From Romboutsia sp. (lineage in GTDB: Bacteria > Bacillota > Clostridia > Peptostreptococcales > Peptostreptococcaceae), in NCBI GenBank assembly GCA_017889265.1, contig JAGHEK010000015.1:1-32200 (forward strand): a stretch of DNA of 32,200 bases. Direction: 5' to 3'. The position numbers were made by a program, and so were the translations under genes. This document shows, in pieces, positions 17,546 through 26,098 of this stretch. Under the pieces are notes generated by a model that ran no database searches, was not told the origin of the DNA, and saw only the letters and a list, made by a program, of their open reading frames with translations. Position 1 is the first letter of the stretch. Each line of letters starts with the position of its first letter.

Positions 17546-18400
17546 TTTCATTTCATATTTAACTTTATAAAGTTTTTTATCTGCTTTTTTGATAACACTG
17601 TTTATATCAACATTTTCAGTAAATATTTCATATCCTTGAGATACACTCATTTTATAATCCTTATAATACTTATTAGAAAAAGCATCTTCTACATTTTTTA
17701 TATAGTCTTCACATTTAGATGAATCATTTAGTATGGTTATAAACTCATCTCCACCCCATCTAATTAAAATACCATCTCTTCCAAGCACACTTTCAATAAC
17801 ATTAGATATACTTTTTATAAAAATATCTCCATCTAAATGACCTAGATTATCATTAACCTTCTTTAAACCATTTATATCTGCTATTACTATTCCATAATTA
17901 AAAGTTTCATTATTTTTTATTTCTTCTATTTTATCTATAAAATAAGTTCTATTGTAAAGACCAGTTAAATTATCTCTATAACTTAGTTCTCTAAATTTCT
18001 TTTCAATAAGCTTTTGTTCAGTTATATCTCTAACAGAACCAACTAAACCTATTAACTCACCTTTATTATTTAACAGTGGAGTTTTTATAGTATGAAAAAT
18101 TCTAAATTCATCAGTACCTTCTTCTCCAAATACCTCTTCTATATAAAGTGGCTTTTTAGTTTCTAATACTATTTTATCATGCTTTACACAAGTACTAGCA
18201 TATTCTGGATCAAATTCAAAATCTGTTTTGCCCAAAACATCATATATTCCCCTGCTAGCATAAAATTCTTCACATTGTTTATTTATGAGAACATATCTTA
18301 AATTGTTATCTTTAAAAAATATTATTTCAGGTATACTGTCTATCAGATTTTTGAAATTTAAATCAACTAACATATTGTCAGCAAATATTTTACCTAACAC
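17531..18400 (-). CDS. PAS-GGDEF diguanylate cyclase
   Basis: Predicted cytosolic enzyme making cyclic di-GMP from two GTP, controlled by a PAS sensor. The 289 residues comprise a PAS domain (about 12-130; IIFFKDNNLRYVLINKQ and the closing VGSVRDITEQ linker) and a GGDEF domain (about 138-285; DNLTGLYNRTYF, DINGLKKVNDNLGHLDGD, and an intact GGDEF active site in RWGGDEF). The RxxD inhibitory site usually found five residues before GGDEF is not present at the expected spacing. No membrane helix. It lies 20 bases after tcdA with AGAGG before the ATG, so it is probably cotranscribed with it. Confidence 0.93.
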   Translation of the reverse strand: MLGKIFADNMLVDLNFKNLIDSIPEIIFFKDNNLRYVLINKQCEEFYASRGIYDVLGKTDFEFDPEYASTCVKHDKIVLETKKPLYIEEVFGEEGTDEFRIFHTIKTPLLNNKGELIGLVGSVRDITEQKLIEKKFRELSYRDNLTGLYNRTYFIDKIEEIKNNETFNYGIVIADINGLKKVNDNLGHLDGDIFIKSISNVIESVLGRDGILIRWGGDEFITILNDSSKCEDYIKNVEDAFSNKYYKDYKMSVSQGYEIFTENVDINSVIKKADKKLYKVKYEMKKCEQ

Positions 18401-18420
18401 ATTAAAATCCTCTTTCTGCT

Positions 18421-19125
18421 TTAATCTAATAATTCATTAACAACTAAAGATGCAATAGTTAATCCAGCTACAGAAGGAACAAAAGATATACTTCCTGGAG
18501 TAACTTTATTTTTATTCATTATTTTCTTACTAAGTGGTCTTGGATTTTCAGTTGAGTAAACAACTTTAAGTTTTTTTATTCTTCTATCCTTTAATTCTTT
18601 TCTAATAACTCTAGCAAGCGGACATACGCTAGTTTTATGTATATCATCTACTTTTATCTTTGTTGGATCTAATTTATTCCCCATTCCCATAGAACTTATT
18701 ATAGGTATATTTTTTTCTTTACAAGTTTGTATAAGATGTATCTTAGATGAAACCATATCTATCGCATCTACTACATAATCATATTTTTTATTTAAAATTT
18801 CTTCACTAGTTTCTTCATTGTATAATTTTTTTATAGCAACTATATTTATACTTGGATTTATATCAAGTATTCTATCTTTCATAACATCAACTTTATATTT
18901 TCCAACAGTAGAATGAAGTGCAGGAAGTTGTCTGTTTATATTAGTTACATCAACATCATCAAAATCAACTATAGTTAAATTTCCTACTCCAGCTCTTGCT
19001 AATGCCTCTGCCGCAAAACTTCCTACTCCGCCTACACCAAAAACTATAACACTTGAATTTTTTAATTTTTCTACACCACTATCACCGACTATTAAACTAG
19101 TCCTAGTTGTAAAATCTTTATCCAT
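18421..19125 (-). CDS. tcdA: tRNA threonylcarbamoyladenosine dehydratase TcdA
   Basis: ThiF/E1-like enzyme that cyclises t6A37 of ANN-decoding tRNAs to ct6A using ATP. The 234 residues start with TTRTSLIVGDSGVEKL, then the ATP-binding loop VFGVGGVGSFAAEALARAG and DFDDVDVTNINRQ. The VVDAIDMVSSKIHLI stretch and the C-terminal SICPLAR-like motif (SVCPLARVIRKELK) are those of TcdA (formerly YgdL/CsdL). AGGAG precedes the ATG. It follows selC but is separated from it by a terminator. Confidence 0.93.
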   Translation of the reverse strand: MDKDFTTRTSLIVGDSGVEKLKNSSVIVFGVGGVGSFAAEALARAGVGNLTIVDFDDVDVTNINRQLPALHSTVGKYKVDVMKDRILDINPSINIVAIKKLYNEETSEEILNKKYDYVVDAIDMVSSKIHLIQTCKEKNIPIISSMGMGNKLDPTKIKVDDIHKTSVCPLARVIRKELKDRRIKKLKVVYSTENPRPLSKKIMNKNKVTPGSISFVPSVAGLTIASLVVNELLD

Positions 19126-19144
19126 CTTTAATATCTCCTATATT

Positions 19145-19172
19145 TAAAAAAAGAACTATAAATTAGCTCTTT
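19145..19172 (-). terminator. Terminator after selC
   Basis: AAGAGCTA pairs with TAGTTCTT on the minus strand (19151-19158 with 19164-19171), followed by seven T residues. It starts 5 bases after the CCA end of the tRNA. Confidence 0.85.
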
Positions 19173-19176
19173 GAAT

Positions 19177-19273
19177 TGGCGGGAATGCGTGGGAATCGAA
19201 CCCACCCAAGGAGCTATTAACCCCTCATACTAGTTTTGAAGACTAGAGGGCACACCAGAACCCATCCACTCCC
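19177..19273 (-). tRNA. selC: tRNA-Sec (anticodon TCA)
   Basis: 97 bases including an encoded CCA. The anticodon arm is CTAGT-CTTCAAA-ACTAG with anticodon TCA, which reads UGA. The T arm is GTGGG-TTCGATT-CCCAC. A long variable arm of 6 bp follows the anticodon arm (GAGGGG with CTCCTT). An 8+5 acceptor/T-arm layout, as in other bacterial tRNA-Sec, can be drawn, with discriminator G and GGGAGTG pairing with CATTCCC. The eighth acceptor pair would be a G-G mismatch and the D stem has only four clear pairs. It is charged with serine and converted by SelA using selenophosphate from SelD, then delivered by SelB. Confidence 0.96.
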
Positions 19274-19294
19274 ATATAAATTTTTCTATATAAC

Positions 19295-19323
19295 ATTATA
19301 TTATTTAGGATAAATTTTTTCAA
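19295..19323 (-). promoter_or_regulatory. Promoter of selC
   Basis: On the minus strand TTGAAA (19318-19323), 17 bases, perfect TATAAT (19295-19300). Transcription would start about 15-20 bases before the tRNA. Confidence 0.8.
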
Positions 19324-19333
19324 GTATTTTTAA

Positions 19334-19364
19334 TTAAAATAAAGAGTAAGCCTCTTTATTTTAA
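19334..19364 (-). terminator. Terminator hairpin at the end of the YabE-like gene
   Basis: Perfect 13-bp stem (19334-19346 with 19352-19364) with a 5-base loop; the stop codon (19356-19358) is inside it. The 3' half of the stem is T-rich, but there is no extra T tract after it on the minus strand. Confidence 0.65.
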
Positions 19365-20240
19365 TATATATATATCTATATTTCTTCTACCCCAATTTAT
19401 AGCATCATCTGAATTTTCCATAAATATATCAATTTTATTTCCTTTTATAGCCCCTCCTGTATCTTCTGCTATGAAAACTTTATCAAACTGAGGTATATAA
19501 ACTTTTGTTCCAAACGGTATAACATTAGGGTCTACTGCTATAACTCCCCATCTAGCTTGAGTTCCCGTAGCAGTAACACTTCCTTGACAGTAACTAGTTG
19601 ATTCAACCACCATATGGGTTCCTAAATTGGATACTTCACTACTTTCTGATGTTTCTTTTACTTGTTCAACTTCTTTAGTAGTTTCTTCTTTGACAGGCTC
19701 TTCAATAATTTTAGGCTCTTCTTCTTTTTTAACCTCTTTAACCTCTTCTACTTTAATTTCTTCTTTCGTTCCTTCTTTAACAACTTTATTTACAGGATTA
19801 GTTATTACATTTTCCTCTATAAATTTTTTTCCTACTTGCTTACCATTATGATAGGTAACTTCATATACTAATTCATTTTCTCCATTTTTACCCTCAACCG
19901 ATACTAAAGTAGTCCCTTTTTTCATCTCACTATCCTTAACTATCTCAGTTTCAAAATCTACAACCTTACTTTCCTTTTCAATTTTAACCATAATATCCGT
20001 AACTTCTACATTCATTCCATCTGTTAATTTAGTATCTAAAGGAAGATTTATTATATCATTAGTATCATATTTCACTTCTTGTTCTATCAAAAGCTCTTCT
20101 ACATTACCAGTAAAAGTAGATATTTCTTTTTTCTTACCATCTACAACTAAAGTTATATCTTTTTTAAAATGATTATACCCTAAACTCCCACCACTTATAA
20201 GTGACGTGGCAAGTAAAGATGATATTATTATGTTTCTCAT
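19356..20240 (-). CDS. YabE-like cell-wall protein (DUF348, G5 and 3D domains)
   Basis: Predicted secreted murein-active protein of the YabE/resuscitation-factor type, 294 residues. A hydrophobic N-terminus (about 1-22) is followed by a DUF348 ubiquitin-like domain (about 28-82), a G5 domain (about 84-158) and a Lys/Glu/Val-rich linker (about 160-203). The C-terminal 3D domain (about 205-294) has its aspartates in AVDPNVIPFGTKVYIP, AEDTGGAIKG and KIDIF. In homologs the 3D domain resembles lytic transglycosylase MltA. AGGAG precedes the ATG. The gene is monocistronic, with a consensus promoter covered by a long palindrome, so it is likely tightly regulated. Confidence 0.9.
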   Translation of the reverse strand: MRNIIISSLLATSLISGGSLGYNHFKKDITLVVDGKKKEISTFTGNVEELLIEQEVKYDTNDIINLPLDTKLTDGMNVEVTDIMVKIEKESKVVDFETEIVKDSEMKKGTTLVSVEGKNGENELVYEVTYHNGKQVGKKFIEENVITNPVNKVVKEGTKEEIKVEEVKEVKKEEEPKIIEEPVKEETTKEVEQVKETSESSEVSNLGTHMVVESTSYCQGSVTATGTQARWGVIAVDPNVIPFGTKVYIPQFDKVFIAEDTGGAIKGNKIDIFMENSDDAINWGRRNIDIYILK

Positions 20241-20284
20241 ATTTAAGTCTCCTTTTTATTTATATTATAAAAGTAGATGATAAA

Positions 20285-20313
20285 ATTGTAACTTTTTTGA
20301 TATTTTTTGTCAA
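20285..20313 (-). promoter_or_regulatory. Consensus promoter of the YabE-like gene
   Basis: On the minus strand a perfect TTGACA (20308-20313), 17 bases, TACAAT (20285-20290), followed by a 40-base leader and AAGGAG. Confidence 0.82.
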
Positions 20314-20332
20314 CTTGACAATAATATCAAAA
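20295..20332. promoter_or_regulatory. Candidate operator palindrome over the YabE-like promoter
   Basis: A 38-base near-perfect palindrome: arms TTTTGATATT and AATATCAAAA on the outside, TTGTCAA and TTGACAA around a central G on the inside, with a one-base length difference. Its right inner arm is the -35 element. A 12-base repeat AAAAAGTTACAA also occurs at the -10 (20286-20297) and again at 20375-20386. The regulator is not known. Confidence 0.5.
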
Positions 20333-20410
20333 TATGCTTATGTTTATTTTTCAACCTTTATTAAAGATTTGCACTTGTAACTTTTTGTTACTCTTTTTAC
20401 AAAATATTTA

Positions 20411-20442
20411 CAAAAAAATAAAACCAAATTTCTTTGGTTTTA
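20411..20442 (-). terminator. Terminator after ung
   Basis: TAAAACCAAA (20419-20428) pairs perfectly with TTTGGTTTTA (20433-20442) around a TTTC loop, followed by seven T residues on the minus strand. The ung stop codon (20440-20442) forms the base of the stem. Confidence 0.93.
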
Positions 20443-21114
20443 TATATTACTAATTTGCCAATTTATAGTTTGTTTATTTAAATTAGATAAAATTTCATTG
20501 GTTTTTGAAAAGTGTGAACATCCAAAAAAACCTCTGCTAGCAGATAATGGACTTGGATGAGGGGCTTCAAGTATATAATGCTTATTATTATCTATAAGAT
20601 TTTTCTTGCTTCTTGCATTATTTCCCCAAAGCAAAAATATAACTTCATCTTCTTTTTCATTTAAAAGTTCTATAATCTTGTCAGTTAATATCTCCCACCC
20701 CATATTTTTATGAGAATTAGGTTCTCCTTCTCTTACAGTTAAAACGGTATTAAGTAAAAGTACTCCTTGATTTGCCCAACTAGTTAAATCTCCGTTATTT
20801 GGTATATATAAATTCAAATCATACTGTAATTCTTTATAAATATTAAGAAGAGACGGTGGAGTTTTAATTCCTTTTTTTACGGAAAAAGCAAGTCCATGAG
20901 CTTGATTTTCTCCATGATAAGGGTCTTGTCCAAGTATAACTACTTTAGTATCTTTATATGATGTAAGCTTTAATGCATTAAAAATATCGTACATATCAGG
21001 ATATATTTTTTTAGTTTGATATTCTATTTTTAAAAAATTTCTTAATTTGATATAATAATCTTTTTCAAACTCTTCTTTTAATAAATTATCCCAGTCATTG
21101 CCTATAAAAACCAT
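20440..21114 (-). CDS. ung: Uracil-DNA glycosylase
   Basis: Removes uracil from DNA in base-excision repair. The 224 residues include [12 protein letters not shown] (catalytic Asp), [20 protein letters not shown] and [15 protein letters not shown], which are the family-1 UDG motifs. GGAGGAG precedes the ATG. It follows selB by 12 bases and ends the comEA-sel operon with a strong terminator. Confidence 0.98.
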   Translation of the reverse strand: MVFIGNDWDNLLKEEFEKDYYIKLRNFLKIEYQTKKIYPDMYDIFNALKLTSYKDTKVVILGQDPYHGENQAHGLAFSVKKGIKTPPSLLNIYKELQYDLNLYIPNNGDLTSWANQGVLLLNTVLTVREGEPNSHKNMGWEILTDKIIELLNEKEDEVIFLLWGNNARSKKNLIDNNKHYILEAPHPSPLSASRGFFGCSHFSKTNEILSNLNKQTINWQISNI

Positions 21115-21126
21115 ATAACTCCTCCA

Positions 21127-23004
21127 TTAATTTTCGTTTAAAACCCGTATATTTTCTATTCTTTTGGTTATATTATTTCTATCTAAGTTCTCAAGGATTA
21201 TAACACAATTTTTTCTACTTGCCCCAGTTAGATCTCTTAAATTAGCCAATGTTATTTCTTTATTTTCTTTTAAGTAATTTATAATTTTATTTTTAGTTTC
21301 CTCATAAGTTTCTTTATCTATTATATATAAATCATCCAGTTTTATTAAAGTTTTACCTATCATATATTCAACTACTTCTTTATAGTAATTATTTTCATTT
21401 AGTTCATTTATGCTAGGTATATTCTTTATACCAGATTCTCTAACTTTACTTAATACTATATTCTCTATTTCCTTTTGTTTTTGATTTAAAATCACATCAA
21501 AATCGTATAAAGCCACCATTTTATCGATTATTTTTATAACTTTTTGATTAGCTAGTATATCAATTAATATATCAAATTCTTTATTATTGAAATCTTTCAG
21601 CTTAGATTTTAGTTCTTCTTTTTTGATACCTAATTTTAATCTATTTTTTTTATGATAGTCATAAAGTATTTTTTTAATATCATCTTTTAAATTCTCAAAA
21701 GATATTTTGTGGATATAACTACTATTTAGTTTGACTATTCTATTTTGATTTATAAGATTTTCTATTTCCAAAAGTATATTTTCTTTAGTTTCTCCCGTAT
21801 ATTTTAAAATATCTTCAATGCTAGAATTAGAATTTTTCAAAATAAATTCATCTATAATTATTTTTAAATCTCCGTTTTCTTTTCTTTTTAATTCATCTAT
21901 TATATTTTTATCAAATCTTTTATGCTTTTTATAAGATACATCGATTATAACACCTCCACCTATGGTAAACATAGGCGAATATGTTCTTATTACAAAAGGA
22001 TCTTTATTTTTGACTACTATACTTTCTTCAAGCCTTAATTGTGCAAAACAATTTTCTCCACTTTTTAAGACTTCTTTTTCTAAAAGAACTACTCTGCATA
22101 AAATTTCTCTAGTTCCGTGGTATAATTTAAGTCTGTCCCAACTTTTAAGTTCTTTTTTTAGATTATCAACTAAAGAAAGTTTTACATCAAGCATCATAGC
22201 TTCTTTCACAGAATTATTTTTAGCTAAAACATCTCCTCTTTTTATATCATCAACTTTTAAATTCGATATATTTATGGCAGTTCTTTGACCTGCATAAGCA
22301 CAATTTACATTCTCTCCGTGCACTTGAATATTTCTAATCTTCGCTAATTTATTACTCGGATACAAAAACAGTTCATCATCAATTTCTATTTTACCTTCAA
22401 GTAAAGTGCCTGTTACTATAGTTCCAAAACCTTTAAGTGAAAAAACTCTGTCCACATTTAATCTAGCAGGTAAATTTTCATCTTTAGATGTAGTATTTTC
22501 AGTTAAAAAATCTATCTTTGAAACTAAAGTATCAATTCCTTTTTTAGTTATAGAATCAACTTCAATTATCTCACAATTTTTTATAAAAGAATTTTTAAGT
22601 CTTTTATTTATATCATCTTTTACCATTTCTTTAAATTCAAAATCAACACTATCACATTTAGTTAAAACTATTAGTGAATTTTTTACATTCAAGAAAGATA
22701 AAATATCCATATGTTCAGTAGTCTGAGGCATAATCCCTTCTGTTGCAGATATAACTAAAAGTAAAATATCTATGCTAGATGCACCAGCTAACATATTTTT
22801 AATAAACTTCTCGTGTCCTGGAACATCTACTATACCTGCTCTTTTTCCACTTGGTAAATCAAAATAAGTAAAACCTAAATCTATTGAAATACCTCTTTTT
22901 TTCTCTTCTTTTAAAGTGTCTGTATCTCTACCAGTCAAAGCCTTTATAAGAGTTGTTTTTCCGTGGTCTATATGACCTGCTGTTCCTATTATTATATTTT
23001 TCAA
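21127..23004 (-). CDS. selB: Selenocysteine-specific elongation factor SelB
   Basis: Translational GTPase that carries Sec-tRNA to the ribosome at UGA codons marked by a SECIS hairpin. The 625 residues have EF-Tu-like GTPase motifs [29 protein letters not shown] and LTKCDSVD, beta-barrel domains, and C-terminal winged-helix repeats that bind SECIS RNA. The start is TTG at 23004: AGAGG lies 8 bases upstream, and TTG overlaps the selA stop as TTGA. An in-frame GTG at 23013 overlaps the binding site and is rejected. It is translationally coupled to selA. Confidence 0.96.
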   Translation of the reverse strand: MKNIIIGTAGHIDHGKTTLIKALTGRDTDTLKEEKKRGISIDLGFTYFDLPSGKRAGIVDVPGHEKFIKNMLAGASSIDILLLVISATEGIMPQTTEHMDILSFLNVKNSLIVLTKCDSVDFEFKEMVKDDINKRLKNSFIKNCEIIEVDSITKKGIDTLVSKIDFLTENTTSKDENLPARLNVDRVFSLKGFGTIVTGTLLEGKIEIDDELFLYPSNKLAKIRNIQVHGENVNCAYAGQRTAINISNLKVDDIKRGDVLAKNNSVKEAMMLDVKLSLVDNLKKELKSWDRLKLYHGTREILCRVVLLEKEVLKSGENCFAQLRLEESIVVKNKDPFVIRTYSPMFTIGGGVIIDVSYKKHKRFDKNIIDELKRKENGDLKIIIDEFILKNSNSSIEDILKYTGETKENILLEIENLINQNRIVKLNSSYIHKISFENLKDDIKKILYDYHKKNRLKLGIKKEELKSKLKDFNNKEFDILIDILANQKVIKIIDKMVALYDFDVILNQKQKEIENIVLSKVRESGIKNIPSINELNENNYYKEVVEYMIGKTLIKLDDLYIIDKETYEETKNKIINYLKENKEITLANLRDLTGASRKNCVIILENLDRNNITKRIENIRVLNEN

Positions 23005-24389
23005 GATAGACACCTCTTTAATTCTTCATATATTAAATCAAATTCATCTTCAAATATAGTTCTAACGTCTAATATATATTTTTCATCTTTTATTCTTCCT
23101 ATTATATGAGACTTAGAAAGTCTTAATTTTTTTTCTAAACTAGAAACACTAATTTTTTTAGGTATTATCTCTATAACTTTAGAATCTATAAACTCAAGAG
23201 GCATAGACCCTCCACCAACTTGAGATTTTGAATCACTTATTTTTATATCAAAATCTTTTAAATCTTTTATTTTATCGTATAAGCCAACAGCTTTTTTTTC
23301 TAATTCTTGAATACTATAAGTAAGCATTCTTAATGTTGGTATATTTTTTATAGCATTTTCTTCGTATAGATACATTCTCAAAGTAGCTTCTAGTGCACAA
23401 ATAGTTAACTTATCCACTCTTAAAGCTCTGGTTAACTGATTTTTTTTCATTTTTTGTATGTACTCTTTTTTACCTACTATTATACCTGCCTGAACTCCAC
23501 CAAGCAGTTTATCCCCACTAAAAGTAACTATATCTACTCCGTTTTTTAATGAATCAAGTACAGTTGGTTCATAAGATAGCCCATATTTAGATAAATCAAT
23601 AAATACACCACTTCCTAAGTCCTCAATAAGTGGTACATTATACTTTTTAGAAAGATTACTTAATTTATCTACCTCAACACTTTCGGTAAAACCTAGTATT
23701 TTGTAGTTACTAGTATGAACCTTCATAATAGCCCCTGTATTTTCGTTTATACTTTCCTCATAATCCTTTAAATGAGTTTTATTAGTAGAACCTACTTCAT
23801 TTAATTTAGCACCACTAAGCTCCATTATACTTGGAATTCTAAAAGAACCCCCAACCTCAACAAGTTCTCCACGAGATACTATAACTTCTTTTTCTTTAGC
23901 TAAAGTATTTAAAGAAAGTAAAACTGCACTTGCATTGTTATTTACTACTAAAACATCTTCTGCACCAGTTAATCTTTTTATAATATCTGTTAAATGAGTA
24001 TATCTAGAACCCCTCTCACCATTTTCTATATCATATTCTAAATTTGAATATCTAGTTGCAATAGAAAATAGATCGTCTTTTATTTGTTCACTAACTAAAG
24101 ACCTTCCTAAATTAGTATGAATTACTATCCCAGTTCCATTTATAACTTTCTTAAGAGACAAACTGTACTTTAACTTAACTTTATATATCACATCATTTAC
24201 TATACTTTCTATATTTATATCCAAGTATTTATTAGAATTTATTATTTTTCTTCTATTTAACTCTATAACTTCTCGAATAGTTTCTAAAACTATACTTCTT
24301 GGATAAAAATTCAATGTATTTTTTATCTCATCTTTAGATAAAACCTCATCAACAGAAGGTAATTTCCTAAAAAGTTCTTTTTTATCCAC
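23001..24389 (-). CDS. selA: L-seryl-tRNA(Sec) selenium transferase SelA
   Basis: PLP enzyme that converts Ser-tRNA-Sec to Sec-tRNA-Sec with selenophosphate. The 462 residues are full length. Seen: [26 protein letters not shown] and the PLP lysine in [10 protein letters not shown] (Lys294, equal to Lys295 of the E. coli enzyme). The start is GTG at 24389, with AAAGGAG six bases upstream. It lies 11 bases after selD and overlaps selB. Confidence 0.97.
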   Translation of the reverse strand: MDKKELFRKLPSVDEVLSKDEIKNTLNFYPRSIVLETIREVIELNRRKIINSNKYLDINIESIVNDVIYKVKLKYSLSLKKVINGTGIVIHTNLGRSLVSEQIKDDLFSIATRYSNLEYDIENGERGSRYTHLTDIIKRLTGAEDVLVVNNNASAVLLSLNTLAKEKEVIVSRGELVEVGGSFRIPSIMELSGAKLNEVGSTNKTHLKDYEESINENTGAIMKVHTSNYKILGFTESVEVDKLSNLSKKYNVPLIEDLGSGVFIDLSKYGLSYEPTVLDSLKNGVDIVTFSGDKLLGGVQAGIIVGKKEYIQKMKKNQLTRALRVDKLTICALEATLRMYLYEENAIKNIPTLRMLTYSIQELEKKAVGLYDKIKDLKDFDIKISDSKSQVGGGSMPLEFIDSKVIEIIPKKISVSSLEKKLRLSKSHIIGRIKDEKYILDVRTIFEDEFDLIYEELKRCLS

Positions 24390-24400
24390 TATAAGCTCCT

Positions 24401-25429
24401 TTACAATACTTCTATATATTTTTCTTTTTTACTAACTACACTTCCTATTATCTTAGCTTCAATAGAACCATTTTCTTTCATAGATTTTACTAAAGAATCT
24501 GCTAAGTCACTACTTACAGAAACCAATAATCCACCTGAAGTTTGTGGGTCATATAATATATCCTCTATTTCAGATTTTATATTGTTTATCTTTACATCTT
24601 TTGATATATACTCTCTATTTTTATACATACCTGCAGGTATGATACCCATACTAGCCATCTGTATAGCTCCTTCTAAAATAGGAACATCTTTTGAATTTAT
24701 CTTAATAGATACATCAGAGGCTTTTGCCATTTCAAGAGCATGTCCTAAAAGTCCAAATCCAGTTATATCTGTTACTGAATTTACACTTATTGTTTCAAAA
24801 CTTTTAGCAGCATACTTATTAAGATGAACCATACATTCTATAACTTTATCTTTTATATCATCTGAAACTAAATCTTCTTTCATAGCGGTATTTAATATTC
24901 CAACTCCAATTGGTTTAGTTAAAACTAGCTTATCTCCAACTTTAGCATTTGCATTAGATAAAACTTTATTTGGATTAACAAACCCAGAAACAGATAAGCC
25001 ATATTTAGGTTCCTTGTCATCAATAGTATGACCACCTACTAACATAGCTCCACTTTCTTTTACCTTATCAAATCCACCTCTTAATATTTCTCCCAAAACG
25101 TTCATATCATAGCAAGATGGAAAACAAACTATATTCATTGCTAAAGTAGGATTCCCTCCCATAGCATAAACATCTGATAAAGCATTAGATGCAGATATTT
25201 GACCAAAAATATAAGGATCATCTACCATAGGAGTAAAAAAATCTAATGTTTGAATAAGTGCTATATCTTCATTTATTTTATAAACAGCAGCATCATCTGA
25301 TGTTTCAAGCCCAACTAATAAATTATTGTTTTCTATATTTTTAGGAAGTTTTGATAAAACATCTGCCAGAACCTCTGGACCAATTTTAGATGCTCAGCCT
25401 CCTGATGTAGTCATATGTGTTAACTTCAT
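24401..25429 (-). CDS. selD: Selenide, water dikinase SelD, a selenoprotein with in-frame UGA
   Basis: Makes selenophosphate from selenide and ATP, the selenium donor for SelA. Read from ATG 25429 (AAGGAG 7 bases upstream), the protein is 342 residues: [11 protein letters not shown], then UGA at codon 12 (25394-25396), then [13 protein letters not shown]. This is the SelD active-site position normally Cys or Sec, so UGA is Sec. The reading frame continues without break through [39 protein letters not shown] and [15 protein letters not shown] to [12 protein letters not shown]. Calling the gene from the first Met after the UGA (25228) would remove the catalytic loop. It heads selD-selA-selB. 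Confidence 0.97.
25360..25396 (-). promoter_or_regulatory. Bacterial SECIS element in selD
   Basis: Directly after the UGA, the mRNA folds into a lower stem CAUCU with AGAUG, and an upper stem CCAGA with UCUGG closing on a GGU loop (25366-25378). A GG-containing apical loop about 20 bases from the UGA is what SelB recognises in known bacterial SECIS hairpins. Confidence 0.85.
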
Positions 25430-25462
25430 AATATCACTCCTTTTTAAATATAATAACACAAT

Positions 25463-26026
25463 TTATACATCTATATGATTTTTTATTTCATCGTATTTTT
25501 TCTCTCCTATACCATTTACATTTTGAATTTCTTCAATAGATAAAAATTCTCCATTTTCTTCTCTATGACTTATAATTTTATTTGCAGTTGACTCTCCTAC
25601 CCCAGGTAAAGAATCCAATTCCTCAACACTTGCAGTGTTTATATTTATTTTATCGTTATTTTCATCTTTTTTTGTTTCTTGATTTTGTATATTTTCACCT
25701 ACTTTAGGAATAACATAATGCTTTTCATCTTCTAATTTAATTGCAAGATTAATATTATTTAAATCTGCATCTGCAGTAGTTCCTCCAACTAAATTTACTG
25801 CATCCCAAAGCCTTTTATCACTATCTAAAGTAACTACACCTGGATTTAATACTTCGCCACTAATAAAAATTGTAACAGTTTTTTTATTATCTAATGTATC
25901 ATTAGTAGTTATAACGACTTCATTTACATTTTCTTCTTCGCTAACAATATACATATCATCATTATTTTCAAAAAATTTATATCCTCCTATAGACAATAAT
26001 ATCATCAAAAAGATAATTATTTTCAT
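25463..26026 (-). CDS. comEA: ComEA-like DNA-binding competence protein
   Basis: Membrane-anchored receptor for double-stranded DNA in uptake. The 187 residues include an N-terminal membrane anchor (about 1-17), a SLBB domain (about 48-110; VTIFISGEVLNPGVVTLDSD, LWDAVNLVGG), a polar linker, and a C-terminal helix-hairpin-helix pair (about 125-187; KININTASVEELDSLPGVG, IQNVNGIGEKKYDEIKNHI). GGAGG precedes the ATG. selD follows 33 bases later, so the gene may be cotranscribed with the selenium genes. Divergent from the carboxypeptidase gene across 72 bases. Confidence 0.93.
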   Translation of the reverse strand: MKIIIFLMILLSIGGYKFFENNDDMYIVSEEENVNEVVITTNDTLDNKKTVTIFISGEVLNPGVVTLDSDKRLWDAVNLVGGTTADADLNNINLAIKLEDEKHYVIPKVGENIQNQETKKDENNDKININTASVEELDSLPGVGESTANKIISHREENGEFLSIEEIQNVNGIGEKKYDEIKNHIDV

Positions 26027-26098
26027 TTTATACCTCCTTTATTTTAATTATTAACAAAAATATGTTATACTAAAATATAACTTTTTAAGGAGGTTAGT

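Noticed and set aside
17700-17790. A c-di-GMP inhibitory RxxD site in the GGDEF protein
   Set aside because: An Arg-Asp pair is present, but the spacing to GGDEF does not match the RxxD I-site.
19627-19871. Plus-strand Ser/Thr- or Phe-rich frames opposite the YabE-like gene
   Set aside because: They are antisense shadows of the Lys/Glu-rich linker, with no binding site or promoter.
20241-20439. A ydaO-type or other riboswitch before the YabE-like gene
   Set aside because: The consensus promoter sits only about 40 bases before the binding site, leaving no room for a riboswitch, and no known conserved core is seen.
24401-25228. SelD starting at the Met at 25228
   Set aside because: It would lack the catalytic loop. 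The frame extends upstream to 25429 through a single UGA at the Sec position, with a SECIS behind it.
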